Under the pieces are notes generated by a model that had not been told where the DNA came from, made no database searches, and saw nothing but the letters and a program-made list of their open reading frames with translations. Both the position numbers and the translations under genes were made by a program. This document shows, piece after piece, positions 33,685-44,200 of a DNA stretch of 64,000 nucleotides. Numbering within the stretch: the first letter of the stretch is position 1; each line of letters starts with the position of its first letter. The DNA comes from JACCXE01 sp963718605 (lineage in GTDB: Bacteria; Actinomycetota; Acidimicrobiia; Acidimicrobiales; JACCXE01), in the NCBI GenBank assembly GCA_963718605.1, contig OY970363.1, forward strand, positions 2,418,001-2,482,000, given 5' to 3'.

Positions 33685-34988
33685 ATGGCTTGGAAAAATT
33701 GGGCGGGCAATCAGAAGTGCGATCCGGCTGAGGTCGCGCACCCGTCGACGGACGCGGAACTTGCCGCGGTCGTGAAGGGTGCAGCGGCGCGGGGCCGGCG
33801 CGTGAAGGTGGTCGGTAGCGGGCACAGCTTCACCGCGTGCGCGCTCACCGACGGCGTGCAGATCGTGCTCGACCGCTACAACACCGTCACCGCGGTCGAC
33901 ACCGAGAACCTGCAGGTCACCGCGCAGGCCGGCACCACGATCGCCGATCTCAACAAGCTCCTGTGGGGCTACGGCATGGCCATGCCGAACCTCGGCGACA
34001 TCGCGTACCAAACGATCAGCGGCGCGATCTCCACCGCGACCCACGGCACCGGCGCGAAGAAGACCGGCATCGCCGGCCAGGTGATCGCGCTCGACATCGT
34101 GTCGGGGGACGGGTCGATCGTTTCGTGCTCGCCGACCGAGGAGAAAGAGATCTTCGAATCGGCGCGGGTCGGGCGTCGGTGCGCTGGGCGCGCTGTCGAG
34201 CGTGACGTTGCAGTGCGTGCCGAAGTTCAACCTGCACGCGGTCGAAGAGCCGCTGCGGGTCGACGACGTGCTCGCGAACATCAACGACCACGTCGACAAC
34301 AACGAACACTTCGAGTTCTTCTGGGTGCCCCACACGGGCTGGGCGCTCACCAAGACGAACAACGAAACCGAGGACGCCATCCGGCGGTCAGAGCAAAGCG
34401 AAGTTCTTCAAGGACAAGATCCTGATGGAGAACATCGCGTTCGGCGCCGTGACAAAGCTCGGCCGCTTCCGGCCGTCGGCCATCCCGCGCCTGTCACGGC
34501 TCATCCCGAGCTCGGGTCGCACCGAGTACGTGAAGTCGAGCTACGAGATCTTCGCCAGCCCGCGGTGGGTGCGCTTCTACGAGATGGAATACGCGGTGCC
34601 CCGTGAACACATCGTGGAGGCCGTCAACGGCGTGCGCGCCGCGATCACGGACAACGGCTTCAACATCGGCTTCCCGGTCGAGGTGCGCTTCACCGCGCCC
34701 GACGACATCCCGCTGTCCACCGCGTCAGGCCGCGACTCGGCCTACGTGGCCGTGCACGTCGCCAAGGGCATGGACTACGAGCCGTACTTCCGCGCCGTCG
34801 AAGACGTCATGAACAAGCTCGAGGGTCGCCCGCACTGGGGCAAGCTCAACTTCCAGACCGCCGACGTCCTGAAGACGCGCTACCCGATGTGGGACAAGTT
34901 CCAAGCGGTCCGCGAGACGCTCGACCCCAACCGGGTCTTCGCGAACGACTACACCGAACGCGTCCTCGGCGGCTTAGTCCGCGTCTGA
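33685..34988 (+). CDS. FAD-dependent sugar-lactone oxidase-like protein (two frameshifts)
   Basis: The N-terminal FAD-binding domain has RVKVVGSGHSFTACALTDG, AQAGTTIADLNKLL and GDIAYQTISGAISTATHGTG. The C-terminal D-arabinono-lactone-oxidase domain has RPHWGKLNFQTA and ends LDPNRVFANDYTERVLGG. The protein therefore resembles L-gulono-1,4-lactone dehydrogenase and alditol oxidase types. The usual flavin-linking His is not evident in the GSGHS segment context. Frame changes near 34171 (in GGG) and 34385 are each corrected by removing one base, giving 434 codons. Its 3' end overlaps the convergent gene by 15 bp. Confidence 0.85.
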
Positions 34989-35987
34989 CGCTACGAGCGC
35001 CCAGGCCAGTTCCGCGTCGGGGTCCTCTACGGCCAAGCGAAGCGACCAGCCGATCGGGCTCGGCGCCCTCGTCCCACAGGTACCAGCGCATCTCGTTGAC
35101 CGCGACCTCAAGCTCGCCGGCGGATAGCGGCCAATCGTGGCTCAGGTCGGCGAGCGCGCCGGCCGCCCACCAGGCCGCGAACCGTCCGGTCGCGGCGCCG
35201 CGCCGCCGCCCGTGCGCGCCGCCCGACGCGCCGGCCCAGGCCATGTGTGCGAACGCTTCACCGGGCGACACCTCAACCAAACGCGCCTTGGTTAGGCCGA
35301 GCGAACGCAGCGCGCCTTCGACGGTGCCCGACACGCCGCTGCTGTCGGTGCGGCCGTTGGATTCACTGGTCCAGTGCGCCGCGATTTCGATCAGCGCGTC
35401 GCGCCCGTCGTTCGCGTCGTCATCCGCGCGGAACTCGACCCCGGCCAGCGACACGTCGGCCCACCGCGACTTCTCGGGGACGGGGTGGCGCCGGGAACTC
35501 GGCCTTCTCGACGGTGTAGGTCGCAACCTCGTAGTCGGGTTCCCAGTCGGCGAGAGCGAGCGGGATATCGAGGATGGACCCGTCGACGTCTTCATTGGCG
35601 GTCAGGTCTTCGCCGCGGATGACGCACTCGTGGGCCACGATGCTCGCGGTCGGCCCGTTGCGCAGCTGTGGAGCCAGCTCGTCCCAGTGATGCGTGGACG
35701 CACGCCACCTCGGGCAGCGGGCCGAAGCCGAACCGCGCCGCGGCCGCGCCCGGCCCGGCGGCGTCCTCGATCGCGCTGGCCGCGTAGTCGCCGGGCGCGC
35801 GCAACGCGAGCGCATAGTTGACGTACGCGGTGACCGGCCACAGTTGCTTGCCGCGCGCGGCGGCGGCCCGGCAGTCATCGCGCACCCACACCAGCTCGTC
35901 CCAGTCCGCCTGGTCGATCAGGCGATCGACGTAGTTGGTCAGCTCGTCAAGATCGCCCTTGTCGATCAACTCGTCCCGATAGGTCAC
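34974..35987 (-). CDS. Uncharacterised protein (DUF6183-like), three frameshifts
   Basis: Restored length is 336 residues after removing one base near each of 35693, 35488 and 35033. The N-terminus is helical with alternating acidic/aromatic residues (DLDELTNYVDRLIDQADWDELVWVRD). A central ECVIRGEDL block follows. The C-terminus holds AHMAWAGASGGAHGRRRGAATGRF and MRWYLWDEG, then LAWALVASDAD. From memory this resembles the DUF6183 proteins, of no known function, but I cannot confirm it. GTG 35987 lies 4 nt after the stop of the SCO1664-like kinase gene, so they are co-transcribed. Confidence 0.65.
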
Positions 35988-35991
35988 GGGG

Positions 35992-36750
35992 TCAAACGTA
36001 GGGCCACGGGTAGTGGCGGTATTCCTCGCCGACCTGGGGGATACACGGCAGGTCCGCGACGCCGCGAGCGCGGCGGCGCAGCGCGGCGATCTCGTCCTCG
36101 TCGAGCAACTCGTCCAACTCCGACAGCGCGGCATCAGCGAGACGGGTGAGATCGGCGCGCCAAGCGTCGGGAATGGGTTGCCCGCCGAAGTCCCAGATCA
36201 CCGTCCGCAGTCGCGGCGAGGGCTGGAAGGTCAGGCCATGGTCGATGCCGTAGATCGCGCCGTCGGGCGCGAGCAGGCAGTGGCCGCCCTTGCGGTCGGC
36301 GTTGTTGATCACGAGATCGAACACGCACATCTGGCGTAGCCGGTCGTGGTGCTTCGGTTCTTCGAGCAACGTGAAGTAGTGCTGCTCGAAGTCGGCGTCA
36401 TCCACGAAGAGTTGTAACGACCCCTCGCCCATGGGCGCGTCCACACGGCCGATGGTCTCGGGCACGAGGCCCCACCCGAGGGCCTCGCTCACGACGTACG
36501 CGGCGACCTCGCGTCGCCACAGCCCGGAGGGGTAATCCCATAGGGGGCGCTCGCCTCGTTCGGGCTTGTAGATCGCGCGCAACATATCCTCGCCGCACGA
36601 CACGGTCACAAGCAGCGTGACATTCGAGCTCCACGGCATCCGTCCCTCGATGGCAACGTCGCCACCGGCGAGAACGGCCTTTGGGCCGGCTGCGCCGACC
36701 CCGTCCGTCCGGACGCTGTGCTTGTCGGTTCGCTCGCGGGGCTCGCTCAC
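35992..36750 (-). CDS. SCO1664-type protein with PI3/4-kinase-like fold
   Basis: The protein is 252 residues. RAIYKPERGERPLWDYPSG is a lysine-containing phosphate-binding-like segment. VFDLVINNADRKGGHCLL is the catalytic HRD-like loop, and IYGIDHGLTFQ the metal-binding segment, as in PI3/4-kinase-related actinobacterial proteins. Its substrate is unknown. GTG 36750 overlaps the DUF3090 stop (TAGTG). The gene trio phosphatase-DUF3090-SCO1664 is conserved in Actinobacteria, which supports the assignment. Confidence 0.82.
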   Translation of the reverse strand: MSEPRERTDKHSVRTDGVGAAGPKAVLAGGDVAIEGRMPWSSNVTLLVTVSCGEDMLRAIYKPERGERPLWDYPSGLWRREVAAYVVSEALGWGLVPETIGRVDAPMGEGSLQLFVDDADFEQHYFTLLEEPKHHDRLRQMCVFDLVINNADRKGGHCLLAPDGAIYGIDHGLTFQPSPRLRTVIWDFGGQPIPDAWRADLTRLADAALSELDELLDEDEIAALRRRARGVADLPCIPQVGEEYRHYPWPYV

Positions 36751-37266
36751 TAGCGCTCGGGTGCGTGGTGGCCGTTTGTCTTCGGGCACGTATGACCCAT
36801 CGGGTCGAGCGGGTGGTGGCACCACGGGCACGGGGGACGGCCTGCGTCCACGAGATCGGCGGCGCGGATCGCGAGCGCCTGGGCTTGTTCACGGGTGAGC
36901 AAGATGCGTGCGCGCGCCGGCGTCCTCGGTTGGTTCGCCCTCTTCGTCGACCGGCGTGGCTTCCACTGCGTCGAGCACGATCCGATCGAGTGTGTCGAGA
37001 TAACCCAGGCCCATGCCGCCGACGATCCACGCGACTTCGAGTGGTGGACGCAGTTCCAGGTCGAGAGGTTCGTACGCGGTGACGGCGAGGTCTTGAAGGC
37101 GTTCGAGCAGCGCTTGGCTGAGCGCGGCGACCTGCTGCTTCTCGACCTTGAGCGTCGCGACGGTGTCGCCGGCAATCGCTTGCAGCAAGAAGACGCGGCG
37201 ACCCGGCGTGCCGACGGTGCCAACCGTGACCAGGTCGGCCTCGGTGAACTCGAAGTTCTCGCTCAC
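36750..37266 (-). CDS. DUF3090 family protein (one frameshift; reads in frame from the phosphatase)
   Basis: It begins VSENFEFTEADLVTVGTVGTPGRRVFLLQA and contains VEKQQVAALSQALLERL and LEVAWIVGGMGLGY. It ends with a CxxC...C-type segment, GRPPCPWCHHPLDPMGHTCPKTNGH, which could bind zinc. The frame shifts near 36910. Removing one base gives 172 codons, the normal family size. As sequenced there is no stop between this and the phosphatase, so they appear fused. The GTG at 37266 looks like a native start overlapping a TGA in another frame. Its function is unknown. Confidence 0.78.
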
Positions 37267-37875
37267 GACGCCACCCGGTTCACGCAATGCACGAACGGGC
37301 CGTGTTGCCGTGTAGGCGATCACGGTCATCGAGCAGGGGGACACGTCGATGCGTTGGAAGAGATCGAGGGGCACGCCCAGCGCCGTGGACGCAACGGCCT
37401 TGATCGGGTCGGCGTGGGACACCGCGATCACCGTCTTACCGGGATGCGCGGCGCGAAAGCGGTCGACGGTCGACGACATGCGCGTGGCCATTTCGCTGAA
37501 GCTCTCACCTTTCGGAAACCGGAACCCCGATGGGTTGCTCTGCACGGCCTTCCATTCCGGCAGCTTCCGAAGTTTGCCGAGGTCTTGGCCAGTCCACTCG
37601 CCGAAATCGCACTCGAGCAGACCCTTGTCGATCGTGACCTTCAGGTCGAGCGCCTTCGCGATCGGCGCCGCGGTCTCGCGCGTCCGCTGTAACGGAGAGG
37701 CATAGATCGCCGCGACGTTCTTGCTGTCCCTGAGATGATCGGCGACCGCCTGGGCTTGCGCGTGGCCCTTGTCCGCCAGCGCTAGGCCGGGCGCTCGGCC
37801 GGGCAGAATTTTTCCGGTGGAGGGGGTTTGGCCGTGACGAACGAAAACGATCACGGTCGGTGCGGGCTGAGCCAT
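37267..37875 (-). CDS. Histidine phosphatase superfamily protein (MSMEG_4193-like)
   Basis: This is a phosphoglycerate-mutase-fold protein of about 203 residues. The phosphoacceptor motif VRHGQTPSTGKILPGR lies at about residues 12-27. LLECDFGEWTGQ carries a conserved acidic block, and VIAVSHADPIKAV carries the second catalytic His. The sequence continues without a stop into DUF3090. The ATG at 37875 is preceded by TACGGT, 9 nt upstream. It is divergent from the UDG gene with 26 bp between starts. The substrate is unknown. Confidence 0.85.
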
Positions 37876-37884
37876 GTCGGGTGC

Positions 37885-37894
37885 ACCGTAGCCT
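37885..37894. promoter_or_regulatory. Overlapping divergent -10 boxes
   Basis: ACCGTAGCCT contains TAGCCT (37889-37894), 7 nt before ATG 37902. On the minus strand it contains TACGGT, 9 nt before ATG 37875. Confidence 0.5.
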
Positions 37895-37901
37895 TGCCCC
37901 G

Positions 37902-38576
37902 ATGCCCTCCCGGATGCAGGCGCTGCGCGAAGAGATCGAGGGTTGCCGTGCTTGCCCGCGCCTGGTCGCGTGGCGCGAACTCGTGGCCGCAGAGAAGCGG
38001 GCGTCGTTCGCCGACTGGACCTACTGGGGCCGTCCAGTGGCGGGATATGGCGACCCCAGCGCGCGCATCGTCGTGTTGGGTTTGGCGCCCGCCGCGCACG
38101 GCGCCAACCGCACGGGGCGCGTGTTCACGGGGGACCGGTCCGGCGACTTCTTGTTCGGCTCGATGTACCGCTGCGGCCTGGCCAATCAGCCCGTGAGCGT
38201 GGCGATCGACGACGGGCTGACGCTGCGCGATGCGTTCGTCACGGCCGCCGTGCGTTGCGCGCCGCCGGCAAACAAACCAACCATCGACGAGCGCGACACC
38301 TGCGCCGGGTTCCTGCAACGCGAGCTGGCGTTGCTTCCGAACCTGCGCGTCGTGGTAGCGCTCGGGAACTTCGGTTACGAAGCCGCCTGCCGCCACTTCG
38401 GCATCCGTCCCCGTCCTACGTTCGGCCATGGCGTCGAGGCCCCAACCGGCGACGGGCGGGTGACGGTGCTGTGCTCGTTCCACCCGTCACAACAAAACAC
38501 CTTCACCGGAAAGCTGACCGAGCCCATGATCGACGACGTGTTCATGCGCGCCCGTGCGTTGGCCGGTGTGACATGA
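37902..38576 (+). CDS. Uracil-DNA glycosylase, family 5-like
   Basis: The enzyme (224 residues) removes uracil or related damaged bases from DNA. EGCRACPRLVAWRE gives two Cys of the 4Fe-4S site, with further Cys in CAPPANKP and DTCAGFLQ. GLAPAAHGANRTGRVFTGD is motif 1 of family 5 and lacks the catalytic Asp/Asn of families 1 and 2. CSFHPSQQNTFTGKL is the minor-groove His loop. ATG 37902 is set by the TAGCCT box. Confidence 0.9.
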   Translation: MPSRMQALREEIEGCRACPRLVAWRELVAAEKRASFADWTYWGRPVAGYGDPSARIVVLGLAPAAHGANRTGRVFTGDRSGDFLFGSMYRCGLANQPVSVAIDDGLTLRDAFVTAAVRCAPPANKPTIDERDTCAGFLQRELALLPNLRVVVALGNFGYEAACRHFGIRPRPTFGHGVEAPTGDGRVTVLCSFHPSQQNTFTGKLTEPMIDDVFMRARALAGVT

Positions 38577-38611
38577 GGCACGCCCGGCCGTGCCTGCGGT
38601 CACGCTGACCG
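38572..38611. terminator. Double hairpin after the UDG gene; carries a repeat core
   Basis: GGCACG/CGTGCC (38577-38594) and CGGTCA/TGACCG (38597-38611) form two adjacent stems. CATGAGGCACGCCC (38572-38585) is the exact complement of the core of the ccmI palindrome. Confidence 0.55.
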
Positions 38612-38638
38612 GACGTAGGACACCCGCACACTGAGCAC

Positions 38639-39997
38639 ATGCGGGTAGCAAAGTTTGTCCTCGGGGATGGTTGGGGCTGGAAGAGCCTCGACGGGCGGGC
38701 CTCGCCGGACTCGCTCGAGAACCGGCGTAACGCGATTCGGTTCATTCTCGAACTCAACGGCGGCATGGCGGTGGTGGCCGTTGTCGCGGTTCTGCTTATG
38801 GCCCTCAGCGGACGAGGCCTGGGCGAGATCAACCAGGCCGTGTTGTTCTCGTGCGTCGGCTTCGGCGCGTTCGTGATCGCGCCGATTGTGTGGTTCTCAA
38901 CGCGGATCGCGCCGTATTGGGTCCAGTTGTTGGCTTTGGTCTACGAAGCGGCACTAACGGTGGCCGGTTTCGCAATCGGGCAGCGACTCTCCTCCACCGT
39001 GGTCGCGTTCTACGTCGTTCAGGGTGTCTGCGTGGTCACGCTGGCCACCCGGCGGGCCGCGGTGGTTCACGTCAGCGCGATGGGCGTCGGCTACGCGTTG
39101 CTACTCGCCCTCCAGGACGCCAACAACGCACCTGTCTCCCGCTGGATGATCGGGATGGGCGCGGTGTGCATCGCCGGCACCGCGGTGTCGCTGCTGGTCG
39201 AACGCATGCGCCTGTTGGCCCGCACCACTGAAGCGGCCCGGGCCGATCTCGAGTGGGCGCATCACGAACTGGCTGCGCTGAACGACAGTCTGCAACACCG
39301 CGTGGAGCAACACGTCGAGCAGCTGGACAAACTCGGTCGGCTGCGCCGCTTCCTGTCCACGCCGGTCGCCGACCAGTTGTTGTCGGCCGACAACGACGAG
39401 GAACTCCTGAAGCCGCACCGCCGCGAGATCGCGGTGTTCTTCTGCGACCTGCGCAGCTTCACGGCGTTCGCGGCCTCGTCACAGCCCGAGGACGTGCACC
39501 ACGTGCTCGACGAGTACTTCGACCTGCTGGGCGCGTCGATCCGTCGCCACAACGCGACGGTGGGCGCCTTCACGGGCGACGGCCTGATGGCGTTCTTCAA
39601 CGACCCGCTCCCGTGCCCGGACCCCGCGCTGCGCGCGATCACCATGGCGTCGGAAATTCAAGAGGCGATGGAAAATCTTCTGAACCGCTGGCGGCCCCGC
39701 GGCTACGACCTTGGCCTCGGCGTCGGGATCGCGCTCGGCTTTGCCGACATCGGGATGATCGGCTTCGAGGGACGGCGCGACTACAGCGCGATCGGCACGG
39801 TCGTGAACCTCGCCTCGCGGCTCTGCGACGAGTCGCGGGCCGGCGAGATCCTCATCGACGAGCGCGCACACTCGGCCACCCAACACGCGATCCGGGTCGA
39901 GGACAGCGCGCTCATCAGTCTCAAGGGCCTGTCCGAACCGGTGCTGGCCTTCAGCGCCCGGCTCGATCAGAGCGCCAGCAATTCACCCATCGCGTAA
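38639..39997 (+). CDS. Membrane-anchored class III adenylate/guanylate cyclase
   Basis: The protein is 452 residues. The N-terminal half has about six hydrophobic helices (residues 42-190). A coiled-coil linker (TTEAARADLEWAHHELAALNDSLQHRVEQHVEQL) leads to the cyclase domain from about residue 255. FFCDLRSFTAFA carries the first metal Asp, and FTGDGLMAFFNDP the second. GTVVNLASRLCDESRAGEI carries the transition-state Asn-Arg type residues. It should make cAMP (or cGMP) in response to a membrane-sensed signal. It overlaps the convergent TSUP gene by 31 bp. Confidence 0.92.
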   Translation: MRVAKFVLGDGWGWKSLDGRASPDSLENRRNAIRFILELNGGMAVVAVVAVLLMALSGRGLGEINQAVLFSCVGFGAFVIAPIVWFSTRIAPYWVQLLALVYEAALTVAGFAIGQRLSSTVVAFYVVQGVCVVTLATRRAAVVHVSAMGVGYALLLALQDANNAPVSRWMIGMGAVCIAGTAVSLLVERMRLLARTTEAARADLEWAHHELAALNDSLQHRVEQHVEQLDKLGRLRRFLSTPVADQLLSADNDEELLKPHRREIAVFFCDLRSFTAFAASSQPEDVHHVLDEYFDLLGASIRRHNATVGAFTGDGLMAFFNDPLPCPDPALRAITMASEIQEAMENLLNRWRPRGYDLGLGVGIALGFADIGMIGFEGRRDYSAIGTVVNLASRLCDESRAGEILIDERAHSATQHAIRVEDSALISLKGLSEPVLAFSARLDQSASNSPIA

Positions 39998-40740
39998 ATC
40001 ACCGCGATCGCCCCGAGGAACGCGGCCACGGCGAGCCGGAGCCGGCGGTCGGTCGACCGCATCGTGAGCGCCGCACCGATCCGTGCGCCCGGCACCACCG
40101 CCACTGCGAGCAGCGCGGCAAAACGCCAATCGATCTCGTCCAGCAGCGCGTGCGTGATCGTGCCCGGAATCGCCAAGCAGCCGACACAGACCAGCGAAGT
40201 CGCAATCGTCCTGCGGAGCGGCACGCGCGCAAGTTCGTGAAAGCCGGGCACCATCACGATTCCGCCACCCACACCGAGCAGGCCCGACAGCACACCGGCG
40301 GCGAACCCGATGGCAGCCAGGGTCGTCGCGGCGGGCACCTCGTTGGTCGTTTGATCGTCCGTGGCGGGCGCGGGCCGGGCCATGCGGGCGGCGGTGAACG
40401 CAAGGAGCGCGGCGGTCAACAGCATGAGCAAGTGACCGTTGCCTGGGACCGCATGTGACGAGAGCGAACCCGCCACAGAACCGGCCACGCCCCCGGGCAC
40501 CGCCCACGCCACGACGCGCCAGTCCACCAATCCCTCACGCACATAGCGCGCCGTGCCTATGGCCGCGCCGGGAAGAATCGAGGGCAGCGTCGTACCGATC
40601 GCAATCGTGGCCGACGCACCGAGGGCGCGGATGGCAGGCGTGGAGATCACCGCGCCTCCGACGCCGAAGGCGGCGGACAGTGCTCCGGTCGCCAAGCCCG
40701 CCACAAGCGTGAGCGCATCGCGAAGAGGGCCCGGGTCCAC
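39967..40740 (-). CDS. TSUP (TauE/SafE) family membrane permease
   Basis: The product is 257 residues with about eight helices arranged as two repeats. Each repeat has the family Gly-rich motif: GALSAAFGVGGAVISTPAI and GVLSGLLGVGGGIVMVPGF. The family moves sulfonates, sulfite or other organic acids. There is no adjacent metabolic gene to name the substrate. GTG 40740 is the start. It is divergent from the DinB gene with 24 bp between starts. Confidence 0.88.
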   Translation of the reverse strand: MDPGPLRDALTLVAGLATGALSAAFGVGGAVISTPAIRALGASATIAIGTTLPSILPGAAIGTARYVREGLVDWRVVAWAVPGGVAGSVAGSLSSHAVPGNGHLLMLLTAALLAFTAARMARPAPATDDQTTNEVPAATTLAAIGFAAGVLSGLLGVGGGIVMVPGFHELARVPLRRTIATSLVCVGCLAIPGTITHALLDEIDWRFAALLAVAVVPGARIGAALTMRSTDRRLRLAVAAFLGAIAVIYAMGELLAL

Positions 40741-40750
40741 GGTGGTTGTC

Positions 40751-40756
40751 TAGCCT
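40751..40756 (+). promoter_or_regulatory. -10 box TAGCCT, leaderless start
   Basis: TAGCCT ends 8 nt before GTG 40765. The complementary strand of the same site (AGGCTAGACA) holds TAGACA, 6 nt before GTG 40740. Confidence 0.45.
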
Positions 40757-40764
40757 GCGCAGTC

Positions 40765-41217
40765 GTGGCTGCCGCACCTCCCATCGACGCGCTTCGGTCA
40801 ACCGTGAGCGACCTGGTCGCGCTTACCGCCAACCGGGCGCCGCGCGATCTGTCCGCCGCTCACCGAGGAGAGTGGAGCGCCGCGCAGGTGGCCGCGCACA
40901 TGGCCGATGCCGAACTCGTCTACAGCGTGCGCGTCCGAATGGTCCTCACGGATGAGAACCCGGCGCTGGTTGGTTACGACGAGCAGGCCTGGGCGTCGCG
41001 CCTGACGATGTGCGACCTCAACGTCGCGGGTTCGGTCGAACGCTTTCGCGTGCTGCGCGACGCGAACCTGCGGCTGTTCGAATCGTTAGAAGACGTCGAG
41101 TGGTCGCGCGTCGGGACGCACCTGGATCAAGGTGAACTTTCCATCGCGGCGATAGTCGAAAAGCTGATCGGCCATGACCGCGAACACCTGAATCAAATCC
41201 GCAAACTCCTGCCGTAG
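40765..41217 (+). CDS. DinB-superfamily protein
   Basis: The product is 150 residues with a predicted four-helix bundle. WSAAQVAAHMADAELVYSVRVR carries the first metal-type His, and EKLIGHDREHLNQIRKLL carries the two C-terminal His, the three-His pattern of DinB/YfiT-like proteins. Many members use mycothiol or bacillithiol, which fits an actinobacterium, but the activity here is unknown. It converges on the giant secreted gene. Confidence 0.83.
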   Translation: MAAAPPIDALRSTVSDLVALTANRAPRDLSAAHRGEWSAAQVAAHMADAELVYSVRVRMVLTDENPALVGYDEQAWASRLTMCDLNVAGSVERFRVLRDANLRLFESLEDVEWSRVGTHLDQGELSIAAIVEKLIGHDREHLNQIRKLLP

Positions 41218-41221
41218 GCCG

Positions 41222-44200
41222 CTAGCCGATCACGCCGCCGGCACCGTTGGCGGGCTGCCAGTATTGCGAGCCGTAGTACGAGGCGCGGTTGCCGAGGTGC
41301 AAGACGGTGCTGATCTCCTTCACCACGACCGAGCAGCCGGCCTTACCGGTCGCGTCCGTGACCGCGACGCAGATCTTGGTCTGCCCGGCGAAGAACGTGA
41401 TCGATTGATTCGGCAGCGGCTGCTTCGTCGGCCCTGTGAGCGTGGCGCTGACCGTAAGCAGCGTCGGTTGCAGCGCCGAGATCTTCAGTACCGCGGGCGC
41501 CACCGTGAGCGTCGTCGCGCCCTTGCGCACGACGAGGGTCAGCAGCTTCGTGCCCGCGTGCGCCGGCGTCAGTGAGTCTTGCGCTCGCACGGTGAACGTC
41601 GACGTTGCGGCCGGCGCGGTGGGCGAACCGCTAATCAACCCGGAGGGCGACAGCGTGAGGCCGGGGGGCAGCGCGCCGCCCACGATGCTCCACGTGTACG
41701 GCGGCACGCCGCCCGTGGCGGTGAGTTGCTGGCTGTAAGGAGTGCCTACCGCCGCATCGGTGAGGTCGCCCGTAGTGACGATGACCGGTGCGACGACCGT
41801 CAACGAGAAGCTCATCGATGCCGACGGGCTGACGCCGTTGTCGGCAGTGATCGTGACGAGGTAGACGCCCTCGGTGCCCGAGTCGGGCGTGCCCGCGATC
41901 GTGCCGGTGCCGTCGGCGTTGTCGTAGAAGCCGACGCCGCTCGGCAGGTCACCTTCGAGTGTGAGACCGGCTTGCGGGAAGCCGGTGGTGGTGAAGCCGA
42001 CCGATCCGGGGCTGTCGATGTCGAAGCGCGCCGACGTCGGGCCCGACACCGTCGGCGCTTCGTTGACGGTGAGCGTGAAGGCCCAGATGCTGGTGCCACT
42101 GCCGTTCACAGCCTTGACCGTGATCGGATAGATGCCGCCTGTGTGCGCCGCGGGCGTGCCGCTCAGCGTGGCGGTGCCGTCGCCGTTGTCGGTGAACGCG
42201 ATGCCGACCGGCAGCGTGCCGATCTCCGACATCGCCGCCGCCGGGTACCCGACGGTGGTCGTAAAGGTTTGCGGGGTGCCGGCGAAGCCCACGACGTACG
42301 TCGCAGTCGTCGGGCCCGTGACCTGCGGCGCTTCGTTCACTGTGAGCGTGAGCCCGGTCGTGGCCGGAGCACCGACGCCGTTGTCGGCATTGATGACGAC
42401 GAGGTGCACGCCGCCGGTGCCGGCGGCAGCCGTGCCGCTGATCGACGCGGTGCCGTTGCCGTTGTCGGTGAGCGCGACGCCCGCCGGCAGGCCGCTCGCC
42501 GACAGGGCCGGTGTCGGGTAGCCGGTCGTGGTGTAACTCAACGTCGCGCCGGGCGAACCCACCGTGTATGTGGCGGAGGACGGACCCGTGACTGTCGGGG
42601 GTTGGCCCACGGTCAAGGCGTACGTCGTCGTGGCGGTGCCATAGGCGTTGGTGGCCACGATGGACACCGAATACGTCCCACCGCTGTTCGCGGCCGGCGT
42701 CCCGCCGATGGTGGCGGTGCCGTTGCCGTTGTCGGTGAAGCTCACGCCAGCCGGAAGCGAACCAAACGAGGCCAGCGTCGGAGTCGGGTTGCCGGTGGCG
42801 GTAAACGTGTCGGGGCCACACGGGTTGCTAACGACGCAGTTGCGTGCGGCTGGTCCGCTGACGCCGGGCGCTTCGTTCACCACGAGCGCGACGTTCATCG
42901 TCGCTTCGGATCCGACGCCGTTCGTGGCGTGCACGACGGCGGTGTAGCTGCCGCCGGTGCCCGCGGCGGCCGTGCCGCCCAGTGCGCCGGTGCCGTCACC
43001 GTTGTCGGTGAATGTGAGTCCGGCGGGAAGATCGGTGGCAGATAGCGCTGGGGTCGGGAACCCGGTCGTCGTGTAGGTAAGCGGCGCACCCGGAGTGCCG
43101 ACGACGAAGACGCCGTTGGCCGGCCCGTTCACAGTCGGAGGCTGCCCAATGGTCAGCGTGTACGAGTAGATGGCGCTGCCCGCGGCGTTGGTGGCGGTAA
43201 TCGTGATGGCGTAGACGCCGCCGGACCCCGCTGCCGCGGTGCCGCCGATCGTCGCGGTGCCGTTGCCATTGTCAGTGAACGTGATGCCAGTCGGCAGCGT
43301 GCCCGTGTAGCCGAACGCGGAGGGCGGGTAGCCGCTCGCGCTGAATGTGTCGGGTCCGCAGGACGTGCCGACGGCGCAGCCGCGCGAGGTCGGTCCGCTG
43401 ATCTGCGGTGCTTCGTTGACGGTGATCGTCGCGTTGAGCGTGCCGACACCGACCGTGTTCGTGACGGTAAACACGGCGTTGTGCACGCCGCCGCTGCCCG
43501 CGGCCGGAGTGCCCGCCAGCGTCGCGGTGCCGTTGCCGTTGTTCGTGAGGGCAAGGCCGCTCGGCAGCCCGGTCGTGGTGAGCGTCGGCGCCGGATATCC
43601 GACGATCGTGTAGGTCTGCGCCGGGATCGCCGTTCCTGCCGTATAGGTCAGGCTGGTTGCGCCCGAAATGCTCGGCGCTTCCTTCACGGTCAACGTGAAC
43701 GTCTTCGTCGCGTCGGTGCCGACACCGTTCGATGCCTTTACGGTGACGACGTACACGCCGCCGGTGGTGGCCGCGGGCGTGCCCGCGATGGTGGCGGTGC
43801 CGTTGCCGTTGTCGGTGAACGTCACGCCGCTTGGCAGGGCGCCGGTCTTCGTAAGCGTGGCCGTTGGCGTCGAAGTGGCCACGAAGGTGTCGGGACCCCC
43901 CGCCGTGCCGACCGTGTATGTGTCAGAGGACGGGCCGGTGAGTGTCGGGCCTTCCGTCACCGTGAGGGTGAAGCTGAGCGTCGCGTCTGGTGACGCGCCA
44001 TTGGCCGCCTTGATCGTGACGGGATAGCTCCCGCCCGTGCCCGCGGCGGGCGTACCGGCGATGGTGGCGGTGCCGTTGCCGTTGTCGGTGAACGTCACGC
44101 CGGTCGGCAGGCCGCCGGTCTTCGTGAGCTTCGGCGTGGGCACACCGGTCGCCGTGAAGGTGTCCGACACGGCCGAGCCCGCGGTCACAGTGTCCGACGC

